From: Acidobacteriaceae bacterium
GTDB lineage: Bacteria; Acidobacteriota; Terriglobia; Bryobacterales; Bryobacteraceae
Length of the DNA stretch: 10,187 nt
NCBI GenBank assembly: GCA_019246575.1
Contig: JAFAQG010000745.1
Span: 1-10,187 of the forward strand
Direction: 5' to 3'
Shown: piece by piece, positions 9,322-10,187 of the stretch
Layout: each line of letters opens with the position of its first letter
Numbering within the stretch: position 1 is the stretch's first letter
Made by a program: the position numbers and the translations under genes
Notes under the pieces: generated by a model
What the model was told of the DNA's origin: nothing
What the model saw: only the letters and a program-made list of their open reading frames with translations
The model's database searches: none

Positions 9322-9590
9322 TAACCCGCGCTCAGTTTCTTCAGACGGAGTGCGAGGCGGCTCTTATAGCGGGCTGCCGTGTTCTTCTTGATGATTCCCC
9401 ATTTTGCGGCGCGATCGACCAAAGAAAAGGTGGCAGGGACAACCTTTGTGGCGCCCTGCACGTCCTTTTGTTCCAGCAAACGACGCATCGTGCGAATCTG
9501 GTGGCGAAGGCGCGATTTGCGCATGCGGTTGATCGCTGTCCTACGTTCCGCAACCCGCACGCGCTTCAGCGAGGAGACTGTATTTGCCAT
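9321..9590 (-). CDS. rpsT: 30S ribosomal protein S20 (89 aa)
   Basis: S20 is a primary 16S rRNA-binding protein of the small subunit. The short, very basic sequence begins [17 protein letters not shown], contains [13 protein letters not shown] (21-33) and [20 protein letters not shown] (60-79), and ends KKLSAG. These match S20 throughout, including the conserved helix-turn-helix part [10 protein letters not shown] near the C-terminus. E. coli S20 is 87 residues. The start at 9590 is fixed by the conserved MAN opening. The only purine-rich element upstream, AAAGGA (9607-9612), lies 16 nt before the ATG, farther than normal. It is the first gene of the minus-strand run and is followed after 41 bp by ggt. 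Confidence 0.97.
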   Translation of the reverse strand: MANTVSSLKRVRVAERRTAINRMRKSRLRHQIRTMRRLLEQKDVQGATKVVPATFSLVDRAAKWGIIKKNTAARYKSRLALRLKKLSAG

Positions 9591-9606
9591 GTACCGGCTA
9601 ATCTGA

Positions 9607-9612
9607 TCCTTT
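9607..9612 (-). promoter_or_regulatory. Distant Shine-Dalgarno-like AAAGGA upstream of rpsT
   Basis: AAAGGA on the minus strand resembles a ribosome binding site but sits 16 nt from the rpsT ATG, outside the usual 5-10 nt. An in-frame ATT codon (9600-9602) sits 4 nt after it, but S20 homology favours the ATG. The role is uncertain. Confidence 0.3.
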
Positions 9613-9627
9613 AAAAAGTCAAACTAC

Positions 9628-9657
9628 AGGATAACGGACTCTGTCCCGGGAAGGCAA
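9628..9657 (-). promoter_or_regulatory. Candidate sigma-70-type promoter for rpsT
   Basis: On the minus strand TTGCCT (9652-9657) and TATCCT (9628-9633) are separated by 18 bp and match the -35 and -10 consensus at four positions each. Transcription would start near 9621, giving a leader of about 30 nt before the rpsT ATG. This is the best pair in the 115-bp gap. A TTGACT nearer the gene (9617-9622) lacks a usable -10. The promoter could drive the whole six-gene run. Confidence 0.45.
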
Positions 9658-9705
9658 ATCTGCTAAAAATAGTGGATGTAGGCGAAAAAACAAAACTCAC
9701 TTAAA

Positions 9706-10187
9706 ATGATTAGAAGGTCCGGCGGTCTTGTTCTTTTGGCGGATCTCGCTGCGTTGGCCGCGTTCGCCTTGGCTGTAACAGTTCCTGTCGAGGACTGGAA
9801 AATTGCGGGTCCCTTCGGTGGAACAGCCACCACGATCACCATTGACCCCCAAAGCCCCAGAACGGTGTTGGCAGGCGGCAGGAGCTCCCTCTTGTTCCAG
9901 AGTCAGGATTCCGGTGCTACATGGGTCCCTCTCGATCTTCCAAAGCGTAGCCTTGGTGAGGTTACGTGCATCCTGGTGGACCCCATCAATTCGAACCATT
10001 ATTTCGTGGGTATGTTAGAAGCGTTTGGCGGCGGCATCTACGAAACTCTGGATCAGGGTAAAACGTGGGCCGCGGTGGATGCTGTCAAAGGCTTCGGCGT
10101 GCGCGCACTTGCAGCCTCCGCAAGTAATCCAAACGAATTTGTAGCAGGCACCCTCCATGGCGTTATGTTGAGTGCCGATTCCGGCAA
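9706..10187 (+). CDS. Secreted Asp-box (BNR/sortilin-like) beta-propeller protein, N-terminal 160 residues (partial)
   Basis: The frame is open from the ATG at 9706 to the window edge. Residues 1-23 look like a signal peptide: MIRR, then a hydrophobic stretch ending ALA, with cleavage likely after Ala23. Asp13 interrupts the hydrophobic core. The mature part has Asp-box repeats at 66-73 (SQDSGATW), 114-121 (TLDQGKTW) and 156-160 (SADSG, cut). They are about 42-48 residues apart, each preceded by a strand like VLAGG, YFVGML or FVAGTL, as expected for one propeller blade each. Such repeats occur in sialidases, sortilin/VPS10 domains and photosystem-assembly-like YCF48 proteins. The catalytic residues of a sialidase cannot be judged from this part. 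It is divergent from rpsT across 115 bp with no clear ribosome binding site. Function is unknown; an extracellular binding or scaffold role is only an inference. Confidence 0.8.
   Translation, partial: MIRRSGGLVLLADLAALAAFALAVTVPVEDWKIAGPFGGTATTITIDPQSPRTVLAGGRSSLLFQSQDSGATWVPLDLPKRSLGEVTCILVDPINSNHYFVGMLEAFGGGIYETLDQGKTWAAVDAVKGFGVRALAASASNPNEFVAGTLHGVMLSADSG

Larger units (their letters stand above)
2505..9590 (-). other. Probable six-gene transcription unit rpsT-ggt-(isomerase)-asnS-rocF-(S9 peptidase)
   Basis: Six genes on the same strand follow each other with spacings of 41, 30, -8, 12 and 3 bp, and no gap is long enough for a typical terminator-promoter pair except perhaps the first. 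The only promoter candidate outside coding sequence is upstream of rpsT. Internal promoters inside ggt or asnS are possible and were not excluded. The close spacing supports co-transcription, at least from ggt or the isomerase gene onward. Confidence 0.6.

Noticed and set aside
9617..9622. TTGACT as a -35 box for rpsT
   Set aside because: At 16-18 bp downstream there is only a GC-rich stretch (GCCGG) just before the ATG and no -10-like hexamer. The TTGCCT/TATCCT pair further upstream is better.
9664..9670. TAAAAAT as a -10 box for the plus-strand Asp-box gene
   Set aside because: The hexamer 17 bp upstream (CTGTCC) matches the -35 consensus at only three positions. In an A-rich leader such a -10-like match is expected by chance, so no promoter was called.

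Overview
The window is an ordinary stretch of bacterial chromosome, densely packed with conserved genes. I see no mobile element, CRISPR array, tRNA/rRNA gene or phage gene. The GC-rich, compact layout, the bacterial-type ProRS, AsnRS and S20, a secreted S9 peptidase with PD40 repeats, and a secreted Asp-box (BNR) protein together suggest a soil-type Gram-negative. My best guess is Acidobacteriota (Terriglobia/Bryobacterales-like). This is an inference from protein style, not a proof.

Layout. (1) Bases 1-763, minus strand: the N-terminal 254 residues of serine hydroxymethyltransferase (glyA), cut by the window edge. (2) A 44-bp divergent gap, then proS (prolyl-tRNA synthetase) on the plus strand, 808-2517. 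(3) A block of six minus-strand genes from 9590 down to 2505, in transcription order: rpsT (S20), ggt (exported gamma-glutamyltransferase), a TIM-barrel sugar-isomerase-like protein of unknown substrate, asnS, rocF (arginase) and an exported S9 prolyl-oligopeptidase-family peptidase. Gaps in the block are 41, 30, -8, 12 and 3 bp, so it is probably one transcription unit, possibly with internal promoters. Its last gene overlaps the end of proS tail to tail by 13 bp. (4) A 115-bp divergent intergenic region with a plausible rpsT promoter, then the start of a plus-strand secreted Asp-box beta-propeller protein (9706 to the window end, incomplete).

Functionally, the region mixes translation genes (S20, ProRS, AsnRS), one-carbon/glycine metabolism (SHMT) and amino-acid or peptide salvage (GGT and the S9 peptidase outside the cytoplasm, arginase inside). 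The most distinctive things to check are the near absence of Shine-Dalgarno sequences, the overlap of the unassigned TIM-barrel enzyme with asnS, and the divergent and convergent joints around proS. I did not find a clearly new biological system.
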